Shown here: piece by piece, positions 7,057-15,738 of the stretch
Layout: every line of letters starts with the position of its first letter
Numbering within the stretch: the first letter of the stretch is position 1
Translations under genes and position numbers: made by a program
Assembly (NCBI GenBank): GCA_963728075.1
Contig: CAVSIP010000007.1
Location: 62,001 to 126,000 of the forward strand
Source: CAVSIP01 sp963728075
GTDB taxonomy: Bacteria; Actinomycetota; Actinomycetes; JAFAQI01; DASSKL01
DNA: 64,000 bases
Direction: 5' to 3'
Notes under the pieces: generated by a model
Databases searched by the model: none
The model's input: only the letters and a program-made list of their open reading frames with translations
What the model was told of the DNA's origin: nothing

Positions 7057-8972
7057 GCCTGGCTCCTTCCGTCGCGCCCCTGCACGTAGCGGCCCCGGAC
7101 GTAGCGACCCAGCGCGCTGACCGGGAAGACCAGCCGGTACAGGTGGTAGTTGATGTAGAAGTCGCCGGGGAAGCCGGTGCCGGTGAACAGCGGCTCGTCC
7201 CACGTCCCGTCCGGTCGCTGGGTGCGGGCCAGCCAGTCGATGCCGGCCTCGACGGAGTCGCCGCGGTCGTCCGCGGCCAGCAGGGCCAACAGGGCCCAGG
7301 CGGTCTGCGAGGCCGTCGACTCCCCGCGGCCGACCCAGGACCGGTCGGCGTACGACCGCAGGTCCTCACCCCAGCCCCCGTCGGCGTTCTGGTGCGCGTG
7401 CAGCCAGTTCACCGCGCGCCGGATGGCGAGGTCGTCGGCGGGCACGCCGGCGGCGACGAGCGCGGGCACCACGGCACCGGTGCCGTACACGTGGTTCGCG
7501 CCCCAGCGGCCGAACCACGACCCGTCCGGCTCCTGGTGCTCCAGCAGCCAGCGCACCCCACGCCGGGTGACCTCGTCGTCGGCGCGGCCCTCCGCGGCGA
7601 GCATCTCCACCACGTGTGCGGTGACGTCTGCCGACGGCGGGTCGATGACGGCGCCGAAGTCGCAGAACGGCAGCTTCTCGGTGAGCGTGCGGGTGTTGTC
7701 CGCGTCGAACGCGCCCCAGCCGCCGTCCTTCGACTGCATGCCGGCGGTCCAGGCCGCACCGCGGCGGACGGCCCCGGCGAGCGCCTCGCGGTCGGGAACC
7801 GCGATCCGGCGCAGCGCGAGGACCACCTCGGCGCTGTCATCGGTGTCGGGGTAGCCGTCGTTGGCGAACTCGAACGCCCAGCCGCTGGGCTCGAGCTGCG
7901 GCCGGCGGACGGCCCAGTCGCCGGGTACGCGGATCTCCTCCCCGACCAGCCACTGGCCGGCCTGCACCAGGGCGGGGTGGTCGCCCGGGTAGCCGGCGTC
8001 GAGCAGCCCGTTGGCGGCGAGCGCGGTGTCCCACACCGGGGACTGGCAGGCCTCCAGCCGCCGCACGACCCCGTCGGGTGTCTCCTCCCGGACGAGGAAC
8101 CCGTCGAGCCCGGCCAGCCCGGCGGCCATCACCGGGTGGTCGATCGGGTAGCCGAGCAGGTGCAGCGCGATCAGCGAGTAGACCCACGGGGGCTGGATGC
8201 CGCCCCAGCCGCCGTCGGCCTCCTGGCGCGCGACGATCCACTCCGCGGCGCGGCGCATCGCCAGCCGGCGCAGCGGCCGCAGCGGCCGCCGGTGGTAGGC
8301 GTGCAGGGCGCGGTCGAGGCGCTGGAAGGCGCCGGCCCAGGTGTGCCAGGCGGCGTCCGGCTCGGGCTCGGCACCCGCCTGCAGCTCGTCGAGGGCGAAC
8401 GGCAGCGGGCGGGCGGGCCGGTGCGCGCTGACGACGGTGAGCGGCACGACGGTCTGCCGGGCCCAGCACGCCCAGTCGTAGACGTTGAGCGGGAACCAGG
8501 AGGGCAGGAAGATCATCTCGGGCGGCAGCTCGGGCAGCCGCTCCCACGGCCAGGCGCCGAACAGCGCCAGCCAGATGCGCGTGAACACCCGCGTGCCCGC
8601 GATGCCGCCGTGGGCCCGGGCGTACCCGGCGGCTGCCGCCATGTGCGGCTCGTCCGGCGCGTCGCCCGCCAGCCGAAGGGCGACGTACGCCTCGACCGTC
8701 GTGGACAGGTCGGCGGGCCCGCCGTGGAAGGTGGCCCAGGTGCCGTCGGCACGCTGCTGCGAACGGATCCACCGGGCGGCCTGCTCGGTCTCCTCCGCCT
8801 GGCGGATGCCGAGGAACTCCCGCAGCAGCAGGTCCTCGGCGTCCATGGTCACGTTCGTCTCCAGCTCGCCCTTCCACCAGCCGTCGGCGTGCTGCAGCGA
8901 CAGCAGGTGGCGGCAGGCCCGCTCCAGCGCCTCGACGGCGCGGTCGGTCTCGCGGGAGGCGGCCAGGGTCAT
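7053..8972 (-). CDS. shc: Squalene-hopene cyclase
   Basis: 639 residues, the normal length. The enzyme cyclises squalene to hopene/hopanol at the membrane. The acid motif appears as DTDDSA near residue 374, which corresponds to the family DxDDTA with Ser for Thr; the protonating aspartates are kept. Several QW-type repeats are visible (for example QxxDGSW and QNADGGWGED stretches), as are the aromatic-rich blocks near the C-terminus (FYINYHLYRLVFP). ATG 8972 overlaps the stop of the upstream polyprenyl synthase by one base, and the stop overlaps the next start as ATGA, so translation is coupled through the operon. Confidence 0.96.
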   Translation of the reverse strand: MTLAASRETDRAVEALERACRHLLSLQHADGWWKGELETNVTMDAEDLLLREFLGIRQAEETEQAARWIRSQQRADGTWATFHGGPADLSTTVEAYVALRLAGDAPDEPHMAAAAGYARAHGGIAGTRVFTRIWLALFGAWPWERLPELPPEMIFLPSWFPLNVYDWACWARQTVVPLTVVSAHRPARPLPFALDELQAGAEPEPDAAWHTWAGAFQRLDRALHAYHRRPLRPLRRLAMRRAAEWIVARQEADGGWGGIQPPWVYSLIALHLLGYPIDHPVMAAGLAGLDGFLVREETPDGVVRRLEACQSPVWDTALAANGLLDAGYPGDHPALVQAGQWLVGEEIRVPGDWAVRRPQLEPSGWAFEFANDGYPDTDDSAEVVLALRRIAVPDREALAGAVRRGAAWTAGMQSKDGGWGAFDADNTRTLTEKLPFCDFGAVIDPPSADVTAHVVEMLAAEGRADDEVTRRGVRWLLEHQEPDGSWFGRWGANHVYGTGAVVPALVAAGVPADDLAIRRAVNWLHAHQNADGGWGEDLRSYADRSWVGRGESTASQTAWALLALLAADDRGDSVEAGIDWLARTQRPDGTWDEPLFTGTGFPGDFYINYHLYRLVFPVSALGRYVRGRYVQGRDGRSQA

Positions 8973-9988
8973 CAGAGGGTCCTCCGGACGGTGAACTCGG
9001 CGAGCCGGCGCAGCTCCTCCGCCGGCTCGGCGGGCAGGGTCAGGGCGTCGACGCGTGCCATGGCGGCGGCGAGCTGCCGGTCCGCCTCGGCGGCGGCCCA
9101 GTCACGGCCACCGCCGGCCTCGACGAGCTCGGCGGCCTCGGCCAGCTCGGTCTCGCTCAGCGCGTCCTCGGCGAGCAGCTGCGCCAGCCGTAGTGCGGTG
9201 CGCCCACCGGACTCCAGCGCCGCCACCACGGGCAGCGACTTCTTGCGCGAGCGCAGGTCGGACAGCACCGGCTTCCCGGTGGTCTGCGGGTCGCCCCAGA
9301 TCCCGAGCAGGTCGTCGACGAGCTGGAAGGCCAGCCCGACGTGCTCGCCGTACGCCGCGAGCCCGTCGACGAGGGTGCCGGGTGCGCCGGCGAGCTCGGC
9401 ACCGATCGCCGCCGAGCAGCCGAGCAGCGCCCCGGTCTTCCCGGCGGCCATGTCGAGGCACTCGGTGAGCCGTACGTCGGTCCGGCTCTCGAACGCGAGG
9501 TCCTGCTTCTGCCCGGTGATGAGCCGCTGGGTCGTGACGGCGAGCCGCCGGGCGGCGTCGAGCGCGCCCGGCAGCCGGGCGTCGAGCAGCACCTGCTGGG
9601 CGGCGGTCATCAGCGCGTCGCCGGCCAGGATCGCGTCCGCGGCGCCGAAGACCGTCCAGGCGGTCGCCCGGTGCCGGCGCTGGCTGTCGCCGTCCATGAG
9701 GTCGTCGTGCAGGAGGGAGAAGTTGTGCACGAGCTCGACGGCGACGGCGCCGGAGATGCCGGTGCCCGCCGGCGCCCCCGCGGCCTGTGCGGACAGCAGC
9801 GCCAGCGCGGGGCGCAGCGCCTTGCCGCCGCCGGCGTCGCTGGGCCGGCCGTCGGCGTCCAGCCAGCCGAAGTGGTAGCCGGCGACGTCGCGGACGCCCG
9901 GGCCGAGGTCGGCGACCGCCAGCTGCAGGGCCGGGGTGACGAGGTCGCGTGCCCGGAGCAGGGACGGGGGGAGCAGCGTGGTCGTCAT
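8972..9988 (-). CDS. Polyprenyl diphosphate synthase of the hopanoid operon
   Basis: 338 residues, a class I trans-prenyltransferase. The first aspartate-rich motif appears as LLHDDLMDGD near residue 98 and the second as FQLVDDLLGIWGD near 230, both needed to bind Mg2+-diphosphate; GKALRP near 55 and GQKQDL near 160 are also family landmarks. In hopanoid operons this position is taken by a farnesyl or geranylgeranyl diphosphate synthase-type enzyme, probably the FPP source for HpnD; product length cannot be read reliably here. The start at ATG 9988 is set by the ATGA overlap with hpnE; the open frame extends far upstream inside hpnE but is not coding there. Confidence 0.9.
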   Translation of the reverse strand: MTTTLLPPSLLRARDLVTPALQLAVADLGPGVRDVAGYHFGWLDADGRPSDAGGGKALRPALALLSAQAAGAPAGTGISGAVAVELVHNFSLLHDDLMDGDSQRRHRATAWTVFGAADAILAGDALMTAAQQVLLDARLPGALDAARRLAVTTQRLITGQKQDLAFESRTDVRLTECLDMAAGKTGALLGCSAAIGAELAGAPGTLVDGLAAYGEHVGLAFQLVDDLLGIWGDPQTTGKPVLSDLRSRKKSLPVVAALESGGRTALRLAQLLAEDALSETELAEAAELVEAGGGRDWAAAEADRQLAAAMARVDALTLPAEPAEELRRLAEFTVRRTL

Positions 9989-11330
9989 GCCGCCGCCACC
10001 TCCCGGTCGGCGGTGCCGGCCAGGTGGGCGAGCGCCTGCCCGGCGGCGGCCTCGCCGCTGCGCACGGCGCTCTCCATCGTGGCCGGCCAGCCGGTGTCGG
10101 TCCACGCGCCGGCGACGAAGAGACCGGGAACGGCGGTGCGCGGGCCAGGGCGCAGCCGCCGCGTTCCCGGGGCCTGGCGGAACGTCGCCGACCGCTCGCG
10201 GGTGACGAGGAACTCCTCGACCCGCGCGCCGCGTGCCTCGGGGAACAGCGCGGCGAGCTCGGGTACGTACCGCTCGCGCAGCGCCGCGACCGGCGCATCG
10301 ATCTCGTCGACGGCGTCGGACAGCGACACGGCGAGGTGCTGACCTGAGGACAATCCGGAAGCCTCCGTCCGGTCGAAGACCCACTGCACCGGGGAGCGCA
10401 CCGCGGCCGCGAAGGGCAGGTCGGTGACCCGGCGGTCGTAGTGGACGTGCAGGTTGACGATCGGGGCGCTGCCCAGACGCGGCAGCTCCTCCTGGTGCGG
10501 CAGAGTCCCGTGCGGGAGCAGCCCGGGCAGGGCGTCGTGGGGTACGGCGACGACCGCGACGTCGGCGTCGTACGCGCCGCCCTCCGCGTGGACGGTGACC
10601 CCTGCCGGGCGCGGCTCGACGGACCGGGTCGGGGTGGCGAGGCGCACGTCCACTCCGGCCGCGGCGAGGGCGGCGAGCGCCGGCTCGCCGTGCAGCGCGC
10701 TCAGCGGCACCGCGGCGTACCCGATGTCCGCTGCGTCGTTGCGGGTGAGCAGTCCGGTGCGGAACACCTTCACGGCCAGGGCCAGTGACGCGTCACCGGA
10801 GCGGGCGTTGAGCGTCGCGCGGACGACCACGTCCCAGAAGTCGTCGACCGCCCCACCGTCCTGGCCGTGCTCGGCGAGCCACGCGCCGAAGCTCTGCTCG
10901 TCGAGGGCTGGGTCGGTCTCGTCCAGGCCGCGCAGCGCGACGGCCGCGCGGACCGCGCGCAGCCGGCCGGCCGGGCGCAGGAAGGGGTAGCGCAGGAGCG
11001 AGCCGCCGAGGTGGGCGGGGCCGGCAGCCCCGTACGCGACAGCCGGGTGCTGCGGCCGTCCGGGCTCAGCACCGGTACGTCGAGGCGCCGCTGCACGGGG
11101 GCGAGCCCGCGCACGCCGAGCCGGTCGAGCAGCCCCACGTACGCCGTGCAGCACCGCAGGTAGACGTGCTGGCCGTTGTCGACCTGCAGCGCGCCGCGGC
11201 GGAACGAGTGGGTCGCGCCGCCGAGCCGCGGGCGGCGCTCCAGGAGCGTCACCTCGGCACCGGCATCGGCGAGACGCAGCGCTGCGGTGATGCCCGCGAG
11301 CCCGCCTCCGGTGACCACGGCCCGGGTCAT
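9985..11330 (-). pseudogene. hpnE: hpnE, hydroxysqualene/squalene-forming FAD oxidoreductase, with a one-base frameshift
   Basis: The protein is split across two frames. From ATG 11330 the first 105 codons give the FAD-binding Rossmann start VVTGGGLAGITAALRLADAG with GGATHSF, and run to TRLSRTGLPAP. The rest (AHLGGSLLRYPFLRP to the stop at 9985) is in another frame and carries the C-terminal VAGAWTDTGWPATMESAVRSG dinucleotide-binding block. The switch lies in 11010-11022 beside a G-rich run. The span is 1346 bases, one short of a multiple of three, so one extra base would restore a 448-residue HpnE. HpnE reduces hydroxysqualene to squalene between HpnC and Shc. Both ends keep ATGA overlaps with the neighbours. 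It may be a real mutation or an assembly error. Confidence 0.85.
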
Positions 11331-12178
11331 GCGCCCGCCCCCACGAGGCTGCGGGCGGCGACGGCGACCTTCTCGCGTCCGGACAGGCTCATCCGGCGGC
11401 TGAGCACCTGGGTGGGGTCGGCGGCGATCCGGGTCAGCAGCCGGCGGTAGATCCCGGCCATCGCCGCCGTGCTCGCGGCGCTGCGCCGGTCGAGCAGCGG
11501 CAGCAGCCGCAGCCCACGCGCGTACCAGTCGTGCGCCCGCGCCGCCTCGAAGCGCACCAGCTCGGCGAACCCGTCCGGGTTCGCGTGGGGGTGCTCGGGG
11601 TCCCAGCCGAAGCGCTCGTAGTCCTCCGCGGGCAGGTAGACCCGGCCGTTGCCGAGGTCCTCGCCGACGTCGCGGAGGATGTTCGTCACCTGCAGGGCGA
11701 TGCCGAGGGTGTCGGCGAGCGGCGCCGCAGCTGCCTGGTCGCTGGTGCCGAAGACGCCGATGGACAGCAGCCCGACCGTGCCGGCCACGCAGTGGCAGTA
11801 GGTGGTGAGCTCCTCGAAGTCGCGGTAGCGGCGGCCGTCGACGTCCATCTGCACGCCGTCGATGAGCTCGTCGAGCGCCTCCAGCGGGATCGGCAGCCGG
11901 TCCGCGGCGTCCGACAGGGCGACGAGGACGGGGTCGTCCGTGCGTTCGTGCCGGTCGCGCAGCTGGGCGCGAAGACCTTCCAGCGCGTCCCGCTTGACGG
12001 CGGTGGGCAGGTCGCCGTCGCCGACGTCGTCCACCCTCCGGGCGAACGCGTAGACGGCGGACAGCGCGCTGCGCTTGGGTCCGGGCAGCAGCCGGATGCC
12101 GTAGTGGAAGTTGCGGGCCTCCCGGCGGGTGATCTCCTCGCACTGCCGGTACGCCTCGGGCACGGTCCAGGTCGTCAT
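11327..12178 (-). CDS. hpnD: Presqualene diphosphate synthase HpnD
   Basis: 283 residues of the squalene/phytoene synthase family; HpnD condenses two farnesyl diphosphates to presqualene diphosphate. Both Asp-rich motifs are clear: RRVDDVGDGD near residue 50 and NILRDVGEDLGNGRVYLP near 165-180. YxxHCVAGTVG near 135 is also typical. ATG 12178 (MTTWTVPEAYRQCEEITRRE) is set by the ATGA overlap with hpnC, and the stop overlaps hpnE likewise. The longer frame upstream is antisense-like and lies in hpnC. It is distinguished from HpnC by the intact second motif DVGED and by position. Confidence 0.94.
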   Translation of the reverse strand: MTTWTVPEAYRQCEEITRREARNFHYGIRLLPGPKRSALSAVYAFARRVDDVGDGDLPTAVKRDALEGLRAQLRDRHERTDDPVLVALSDAADRLPIPLEALDELIDGVQMDVDGRRYRDFEELTTYCHCVAGTVGLLSIGVFGTSDQAAAAPLADTLGIALQVTNILRDVGEDLGNGRVYLPAEDYERFGWDPEHPHANPDGFAELVRFEAARAHDWYARGLRLLPLLDRRSAASTAAMAGIYRRLLTRIAADPTQVLSRRMSLSGREKVAVAARSLVGAGA

Positions 12179-13017
12179 CGGGCCCTCACCGCCGTGGTCG
12201 CCAGGTGCCGCGCGATGCGTGCCGGGCGGGGTCGCGGCCCCCCGCTGGAGACGTCGAAGGCGTGGGCGCGCAGGGCGTCGACCGTGGCCCGCCCGCCGGC
12301 GACGAACCCGGCCACGGCGACCCGCGCCGCTCCACGCAGCGTGGCGACCAGCGGTGCGCCGGCGTCGAGCAGCTCCGCGGCCCGGGCGGTCTCCCGTGCC
12401 AGGACGCGGCGCAGCTCGGGCGGCGTCGGACTGGTCGTCAGGGCGGCGTCGTCGACACCGAACCGGTCGAGGTCCTCCTGGGGCAGGTACACGCGGTCGC
12501 GCTGCCGGTCCTCCACGACGTCCTGGACGTGCTCCAGGACCTGCAGCGCCGTGCAGACGTGGTCGGACAGCGGCAGGCGCTCCGGAGTGGCCGCGTCGAA
12601 GACGTGCAGGACGAGGTGGCCCACGGGGTTGGCCGACAGGCGGCAGTAGCCGAGGAGGTCGTCGTACGTCGCGTAGCGCGCGACGGTCTGGTCCTGCCGG
12701 TTCGCCGCCACTAGGGCGTGCAGCGGCGCAGCGGGGATGCCGGCCTCCTGCACCACGGGCGCGAGCCGGCGGATCGTGGGGATCTGCGGGGTTCCGTCGT
12801 AGATGCGGTGGATGTCCGCGTCGAGCGCGTCGAGGGCCGCGGGCCGGTCGCCGGCGAACTCGTCGCCGACGTCGTCGACGAGGCGCGCGAACTCGTACAG
12901 GGCCAGGAGCCCGCGCCGTCGGCGGGCCGGCAGCAGGCGGGAGGCGACCGGGAAGTTCTCGGTCCGGGCCTGCGGGAGGAGGTCCGCGGACGCCGGTAGT
13001 GACGGGGTGTCCAGCAC
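12175..13017 (-). CDS. hpnC: Hydroxysqualene synthase HpnC, first gene of the hopanoid operon
   Basis: 280 residues, the second squalene/phytoene-synthase homologue of the operon; HpnC converts presqualene diphosphate to hydroxysqualene. NFPVASRLLPARRR near residue 21, LVDDVGDE near 46 and HVQDVVEDRQRDRVYLPQEDL near 165 are the family marks. The GTG start at 13017 has a strong ribosome site, AGGAGG, five bases upstream on the minus strand. It opens a run of eight genes coupled by overlaps or gaps of a few bases down to 2774. The promoter should lie in the 114-base gap shared with the divergent PucR-type regulator; no clear -10/-35 pair is seen there for the minus strand. Confidence 0.93.
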   Translation of the reverse strand: MLDTPSLPASADLLPQARTENFPVASRLLPARRRRGLLALYEFARLVDDVGDEFAGDRPAALDALDADIHRIYDGTPQIPTIRRLAPVVQEAGIPAAPLHALVAANRQDQTVARYATYDDLLGYCRLSANPVGHLVLHVFDAATPERLPLSDHVCTALQVLEHVQDVVEDRQRDRVYLPQEDLDRFGVDDAALTTSPTPPELRRVLARETARAAELLDAGAPLVATLRGAARVAVAGFVAGGRATVDALRAHAFDVSSGGPRPRPARIARHLATTAVRAR

Positions 13018-13131
13018 AAGTCCTCCTCTCCTCCGACAGCACGCGCTGCCCCCCGACTGGCACGATGCTTCCCGGGAGAGGCCCGACCGGTCTTGACAAG
13101 ATCAGTACAGAAGTCCGGGGAGTTTTTGTGC

Positions 13132-14394
13132 ATGGACGACAACTCCGAAATCGGTGCCGGGAGTGACGCGTACCCGCGTGACATACCGGGGACGGGCGCG
13201 CGGATGACTGCTGTGGACGGCAAACCTGCGCTGGGCGCCGACTTCGTCGCCGAGCTGCAGCGGCGGATCCCGCAGATCGTCGAGGACATCGTGGAGCTGG
13301 TCCGTGAGGACGCGCCCGACTACGCCGCCTTCCTCACCTCGGACGAGGAGGACGTCGGTCAGGTCGCGGAGGAGGCGGTCCGACGCCTGGTGGCGATGGC
13401 GGACTCCCGGCGGGTGCCCGACAGCACCGACCTCGACCTCGAGCCGTTCGTGGAGATCGGCCGGTGGGAGTGGCGCTCGGGCCGCTCGCTTCGCATGCTG
13501 CTGGCCGCCTACCGGGCCGGTGCCCGGGTCGCCTGGCGGCACCTGGCGGACGTCGCGATCGACAACGGGGTCACCGGACAGCGGCTCGCCGCTCTCGCCG
13601 AGGCGATCTTCGCGTTCATCGACGAGCTGTCGGCCGCCAGCGCGCGGGGATACGCCGAGGAGCAGTCCCGTTCCGCCGGTGAGTTCGAGCGCATGCAGTT
13701 CGCCCTGGCCGACCTGCTGCTCGCCAGCTCGCCCGAGCCGGATGCGATCGACCTGGCTGCCGCCCGCCTGCACTACACCGTGGCCGCCACGTACGCGCTG
13801 GTGGTCGCGCCCCCCGACGAGGAGGCGGGGGCCACCGCGCTCGCCGGTCGGCTGGGCGCCGGCGCCCTGCCGCTGCGCCGCCCCGGCATGCTCGCCGCTC
13901 TGGTCCCCGACCCGGACGGCCCCGCCCGTCGTGGCTGGCTGTGCAGCGCTCTCGCGGGGTGGAAGGCCATCGTGGGCTGGACGACCCCGGCCGGTGGGCT
14001 GCACGCCAGCGTGTCCGCGACCGACCTCGCGCTCGCGCTCGTCCAGCGCGGGGTGATCCCCGCCGGTGACCCCACGTTCGTGGCGGACCACCTCGGCACG
14101 CTGGTCGTCCACGGGGACCCCGTCCTGCTCGCGCAGCTGACCGTGCACCGGCTCGCGCCGCTCGCCGACCTGCCGGAGGGCTCGCGGGCCCGGCTGCTCG
14201 AGACGTTGCGCACCTGGATCGACCTGCAGGGCGACCGTCAGGAGATGGCGGCCAGCCTGCACGTCCACCCGCAGACGATTCGCTACCGCCTCGGCCAGCT
14301 GCGCCAGCACTACGGGGAGGCGCTCGACGACCCGCAGGTGCGCTTCGAGCTCTCCCTCGTCCTGCACGCGCTATGTCCCAAGGGGGAGACCTGA
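13132..14394 (+). CDS. PucR/CdaR-type helix-turn-helix regulator
   Basis: 420 residues from ATG 13132 (GGGGAG about nine bases upstream); ATG 13204 is a second plausible start. Residues about 30-160 form a helical region of the kind found at the N-terminus of actinobacterial PucR-like regulators, and the middle is a variable sensor-like domain. The C-terminal 60 residues (EMAASLHVHPQTIRYRLGQL followed by a helix ending VLHAL) are the PucR C-terminal winged helix. It is transcribed divergently from hpnC across 114 bases, which makes it a candidate regulator of the hopanoid operon; that is inference from position only. Its ligand is unknown. Confidence 0.85.
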   Translation: MDDNSEIGAGSDAYPRDIPGTGARMTAVDGKPALGADFVAELQRRIPQIVEDIVELVREDAPDYAAFLTSDEEDVGQVAEEAVRRLVAMADSRRVPDSTDLDLEPFVEIGRWEWRSGRSLRMLLAAYRAGARVAWRHLADVAIDNGVTGQRLAALAEAIFAFIDELSAASARGYAEEQSRSAGEFERMQFALADLLLASSPEPDAIDLAAARLHYTVAATYALVVAPPDEEAGATALAGRLGAGALPLRRPGMLAALVPDPDGPARRGWLCSALAGWKAIVGWTTPAGGLHASVSATDLALALVQRGVIPAGDPTFVADHLGTLVVHGDPVLLAQLTVHRLAPLADLPEGSRARLLETLRTWIDLQGDRQEMAASLHVHPQTIRYRLGQLRQHYGEALDDPQVRFELSLVLHALCPKGET

Positions 14395-14599
14395 CCGCGG
14401 CTGGCGGTCTGGTACGCCACGGGCACCGACTCACGGACGGGGACCGGGGCGAGCCGTACGCGCACGGCCACGGCAACGTCGCTCGCCGCGCCGCTGTTTC
14501 GGACCCCGCTGGGGCCGCCGGCATGGGCGGTCACCGGCACGGCGGGGACCCGGCGCCTGCGGGTGGGGGTACGCCGCCGAGGTCGGGACGCGTCCGTCG

Positions 14600-15022
14600 T
14601 CAGCGGCGGACGCTGCACCACACCGTCTTGCCGTCGACACGGGGCAGCGCGCCCCAGTCGTCCGCGAGCTGCGCGACCAGCCACACGCCACGGCCCCCGT
14701 CGCTCACGGCGGGTTGTTCGCTCACGACGGGCATCTCGGGGTCGTCGTCGGCCGTGGTCACCATGACCACCCGCTCGGCGACGGTGACACCGACGACCAG
14801 CGGCGTCCGCGCGTGCAGGACCGCGTTGGTGACGAGCTCGCTGGTGAGGACGAGGAGGGTCTCCGCGGACTCGGCCGGCAGGTCGTCGGGGAGGTGCGCA
14901 CCCACGAACGCCCGCGCGGCGCGCGGTGCCGACACCGTCGGCTCGAGGTGGGTGTGGGACGTGTCGTGGACGGCGCCTCGGGACACCGGACGCCCCGAGG
15001 CGAGAACCTGCTGGCAACCCAT
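14600..15022 (-). CDS. Anti-sigma-type ATP-binding protein (RsbW-like GHKL ATPase)
   Basis: 140 residues made of a single HATPase_c-like fold. The N box is SELVTNAVLHA near residue 63 and the G1 box is DGGRGVWLVAQLAD near 108, both expected for Bergerat-fold serine kinases or anti-sigma factors that bind sigma or anti-anti-sigma proteins. There is no sensor or membrane part. It follows the PspC-kinase/response-regulator pair with a 61-base gap and may be transcribed with it. The partner sigma factor is not in the window, apart from the broken sigma remnant at the left edge. The 205 bases from 14395 to 14599 show no convincing gene. Confidence 0.82.
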   Translation of the reverse strand: MGCQQVLASGRPVSRGAVHDTSHTHLEPTVSAPRAARAFVGAHLPDDLPAESAETLLVLTSELVTNAVLHARTPLVVGVTVAERVVMVTTADDDPEMPVVSEQPAVSDGGRGVWLVAQLADDWGALPRVDGKTVWCSVRR

Positions 15023-15083
15023 GGATCAGCCCGCTTCTGGACCGAGAGTGTGGTGAAGCGGGGGTTTCCCCGTTTGGGGGGAA

Positions 15084-15738
15084 TTAGACAATGCGGCGGC
15101 TACTGGCCCAGCGCGCCAGCTCGTACCGGTTGGACAGCTGCAGCTTGCGCAGCACCGACGAGACGTGCGACTCGATCGTCTTGACCGACAGGAACAGCTC
15201 GCGCGCCGCCTCCTTGTAGGTGTAGCCGCGAGCGATGAGGCGCAGCACCTCCTGCTCGCGGGGGCTCAGGGAGTCCAGCTCCGCATCGGTGGTGGCCGGG
15301 ACGGTGCCCGCGAAGGCGTCGAGCACGAACCCGGCCAGACGCGGCGAGAACACGGCGTCCCCGCCGGCCACTCGCCGGATCGCCGCTGCGAGCTCCGGCC
15401 CGGAGATCGACTTCGTCACGTAGCCGCGGGCGCCTGCGCGGATCGACGCCGATGACGTCCTCGGCGGCGTCCGACACCGACAGCGCCAGGAACCGGGTGC
15501 CGAGCAGCTCACTGCCCAGCGCCTCGAGGACCGCCCGTCCGCCGCCGCCCGGCAGGTGCACGTCGAGCAGGACGACGTCGGGACGCGTCTCGCGGACCAC
15601 GCGGACGGCCGAGTCGACGTCGTCCGCCTCACCGACGACGTCGACTGCGTCGCCCAGCTCGGCGCGGACGCCGCTGCGCACCAGCCGGTGGTCGTCGACC
15701 AGGACCACCCGCGGGACACCTGGCGGCGGTGCGGTCAC
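15084..15738 (-). pseudogene. LuxR-type response regulator with a one-base frameshift
   Basis: From GTG 15738 (overlapping the kinase stop as GTGA) 98 codons give a receiver domain: VVLVDDHRLVRSG, phospho-acceptor D59 in LLDVHLPGGGG, and LSVSDAAEDVIGV. The frame then switches near 15441-15450; the remainder IRAGARGYVTKSI and the HTH block LSPREQEVLRLIARGYTYKEA, KTIESHV lie in the other frame to the stop at 15084. The span is 655 bases, one more than a multiple of three, so deleting one base would restore a normal 217-residue NarL-family regulator. It pairs with the upstream kinase. A real loss would leave the kinase without its partner; a read error is equally possible. Confidence 0.88.

Noticed and set aside
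7057..7203. Longer N-terminus for the HpnG-IspH protein
   Set aside because: The extra 49 residues lie antisense-like within shc, lack HpnG similarity, and the ATG 7056 start has a ribosome site plus an ATGA overlap.
13093..13131. TTG start at 13093 or a TTGACA promoter for the PucR-type gene
   Set aside because: TTGACA matches a -35, but no acceptable -10 follows at 16-19 bases, and the ATG at 13132 has a better ribosome site, so neither was listed as a feature.
14395..14599. Gene in the 205-base gap after the PucR-type regulator
   Set aside because: Open frames here are high-GC shadows without a ribosome site or protein-like composition.
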